A DNA stretch of 64,000 nucleotides from Ahaetulla prasina. Its lineage: Eukaryota; Chordata; Lepidosauria; Squamata; Colubridae. Made by a program: the position numbers and the translations under genes. Position 1 is the stretch's first letter; the number at the start of each line of letters is the position of its first letter. Positions 48,401-51,400 of the stretch are shown one piece after another. The notes under the pieces were generated by a model. It made no database searches and had not been told where the DNA came from. It saw only the letters and a list, made by a program, of their open reading frames with translations. Where the stretch lies: contig NC_080543.1 in assembly GCF_028640845.1 (NCBI RefSeq), positions 4,071,459 to 4,135,458 of the forward strand, written 5' to 3'.

Positions 48401-51400
48401 TCCTGGGAGGGGAGAGTGGGGTGGGCGGGGCCAGCCAGGAGTCGGATTTGGGAGTTCTCCGAACTGCACAGAATCTTACCTAGAGGTTCTCCCGAACCCC
48501 CAGCAGCGCCCTCTTGTTTTCCTAGCTTGGAAAACCGGCTCCCGATTCAAGACCTTTGCCCCCTTCCTTGCAAGGGGCTGCAGATCGGAGGGGATGAGAA
48601 GCGTCGCTCGCAAAATCGAGAAGGGGGGCAGAGAGCAGGCTTCCCAGAGCTGTCCACAAACAGTCAAGACGGCAGTTGCCATTGTGTGGTGTGCGTGGGG
48701 AAAAACAAGAACACGGGGGGGCCTTGCCCGGGTGCGATGGGTCACTCCTTGGGCGGGCCTGCCATCCTCGATCCAGTAGATCCCTTTCAAACGAGAATCT
48801 TTCCGTTTTCTACTTCTCCTCCCAGGTGGCGCTTCGGGAGCATTCGCTCCTACAACCCGGAGCAGATCATGCTCAGCGCTGCGGTCCGGCGGTCCAGCCG
48901 CGAAGTCAACATCATGAAGGAAAAACTCATATTTTCAGGTGAGGGTTGAAGGCTTTTGCAATCTGTTGTTTTTTTTTTTGGCGTCGTTTATTCTGTGTGG
49001 CGTGTTTACGTTGTCGGGTTTAGCGAACTGCTTGCGCGACAAGTGTGCTTTTTAAAATTACTTAGCAGCCATTTGCTTAGTTAAGTTAGTTCAGTTAAGA
49101 CAGCCCTGGAAAAATGAGACTTACGTCCGTTCTTCACACTGAACGACTGAGTTTCCCTGCAAACACAGGCTTGGGATTTTATCACAATTTGGCAACCGTC
49201 AAATATTATCACAACAACAACAAAGTCACGTTAATCTCCCTTTTGGGAATCTTCCCAGCCGGCTCCCGGCAAGCAAAATCAGTGGGGAAGATCACAAAGT
49301 CACGTCTCGTTTAACAACTAAATCACTTAACGACACATTTTCCAGGCCCCATTGTGGTCGTAAGTCAAGGACCACCTGTAATTCATTTCTGTTTTACAAA
49401 TGAAGGCACTTTTCAGAAAGAGGATGGCAGGAAAAACAAGGGTTTGTTTCAATTTTGGCATTTGGAGTTTAGGGAAAATTCAAAAGGAATGCTGATGGGA
49501 GGGGGGAAAATCCACAGGTTTTCCAACAATAGAGTTTATTGCTTCTAAAAAATGCCGATTATAATTTCAAAAAGAAATAGGCTAAAGAGAGCAGGTGAAC
49601 TTATTTACGTTGTATATTTTGGGTGAACAGCTGCCTGTCTGGATGCTTTAACTGGCATTCCTGTATTGGGCAGAGGGGTTGGATTAGATGGCCTCTGGGG
49701 ACCCTTCTTAATAAAGAATAAAATAATTAAAATTGTAATTCAGAAAAAAAAGTAATTTTCTAAATTAAGATGATTTCTTGGCCTCCCACTCCCCTTCCAA
49801 GTTGGGCTCTGACTGTCCTCTCTCTAGCCAGCTGTAGTTCACAGTAGATTGGAAGGGACCTAAGAGGTCATCTACTCCAGCCCCTTGTTCAAGGGGAACT
49901 GATATCCTGGAGAGGTGACCTTCCCACCTCACTTGGAAAACTTCAGCTCCAGAAAAACTCGCCAGTTCAGCTGGCATCCCGTTCCACTGCCTAACATCTC
50001 GTACGGACGAGTGGATTAAGAAAGATTTCCCCAAGCAATAAAAACAAGCCAAAAAAACCCCCCAAATTCCTCTTAATGCGATTCAGAACCGATTCAGTCG
50101 GTTGCTTTGACGGTGCTGTATTCCAGTCCTGGCTGTGGGGGTTTTCCCCAGAAAGGAACCGTCCCGTCCCCCCCGCCAAAAATGGCGAGAAAGAGCCAAA
50201 TTGTGGAATCCTTGGAGATCTCTGAAGTTGGTTGTTTCTTGAAGACGTTTCATTACCCAGCTAGGGAACATCATCAGTGCTAAACCTAGTCTCAAGCTGG
50301 CTAATGAAACATCTGCAAGGAAACCACCAAGCTCGGAGAGCACTGAGGACCAGGGGTGGGCTTCAAAAATTTTAGCAAGGGGTTCTCTGTCCGGTTGCTG
50401 GGTGGGCGTGGCTATGGTGGGCGTGGCCTAGTCGGCCTCCTGCACCACGGCGGAGGGGGTGGTGTTTTTGCCCTCCCTAGGCTCCGAAGGCTTTTCTCAA
50501 GCCTCCGGGAGGGTGAAAACCGCCTCCCCAGGCTCCGGTGGCCGTCTGGCCTGAACTTCCGGTAGGCCCGTCTTTTGCCCTCCCCGAGCCTCTGTGCGCA
50601 CCCTGCAGTTGTACCTGCATCCAAAACGGCCCGCGTTGGGACTCCTGGGCGGGGCGGGGCGGAGTTGGCGGGGCCAGCCAGGAGTGGGACTTGGGGGTTT
50701 TCCCAACTGCACAGAACCTTAGCTAGAGGTTCTCCCGAACCCCTGAGGACCCCCAGCAGCCCCACCCCTGCCGAGGATCCCTCGAACAGTCAACCCCGAG
50801 CTACAAATATTCTCTCTTCATCAGCCAAACTGTGTTTTGAATGATGTCTTGCAGGTTCTAGCCTCTAGAGGGCAGCAGGCTCCCAGACTTGGGGGTTTCC
50901 TTCAGCCTGGAGCCGTAAGTGAGCTTTCAAAGGCTGCCATTAACCACAGCACACGGTGACGGGGGAAGCAGGAAGGGGTCAGGGGCTTCCTGGCTTGCTT
51001 GGACACTTGGGAAAGCTGGCACTAACCTTCACGTGTCTCCACATCCCGGTTCCTTCCCCGATTATGCTGTCGCACTTTCGGTCTCAGGGCTGGATCGGAA
51101 CGGAAGGCGGGAGCAAAAAGGGCCGACGGATCTCAAGAGGGATTCCCCGCACGCCTGAGGAGGGGCCTTGGGCACGCGGGGAAAGCCATGTAGTTCCCAG
51201 TAAAGGGGCTTTGGATCAGGGGGAGGGAAAAGGAGAGAGGGAGGGGAGGGAAAGGGAGGAGAGGTTTTGAACCCCTCCCCACCCTTGTCCTTGAGATGGC
51301 TGGGCTGCTGGGACTTGGAAATGGGAGCCTGCCTTTCCCCTCCCCTTCCCCTCCCTCTCTCCTTTTCTCTCCTCCCCCTCCTTCCCCTCCCTCCCCTCTC

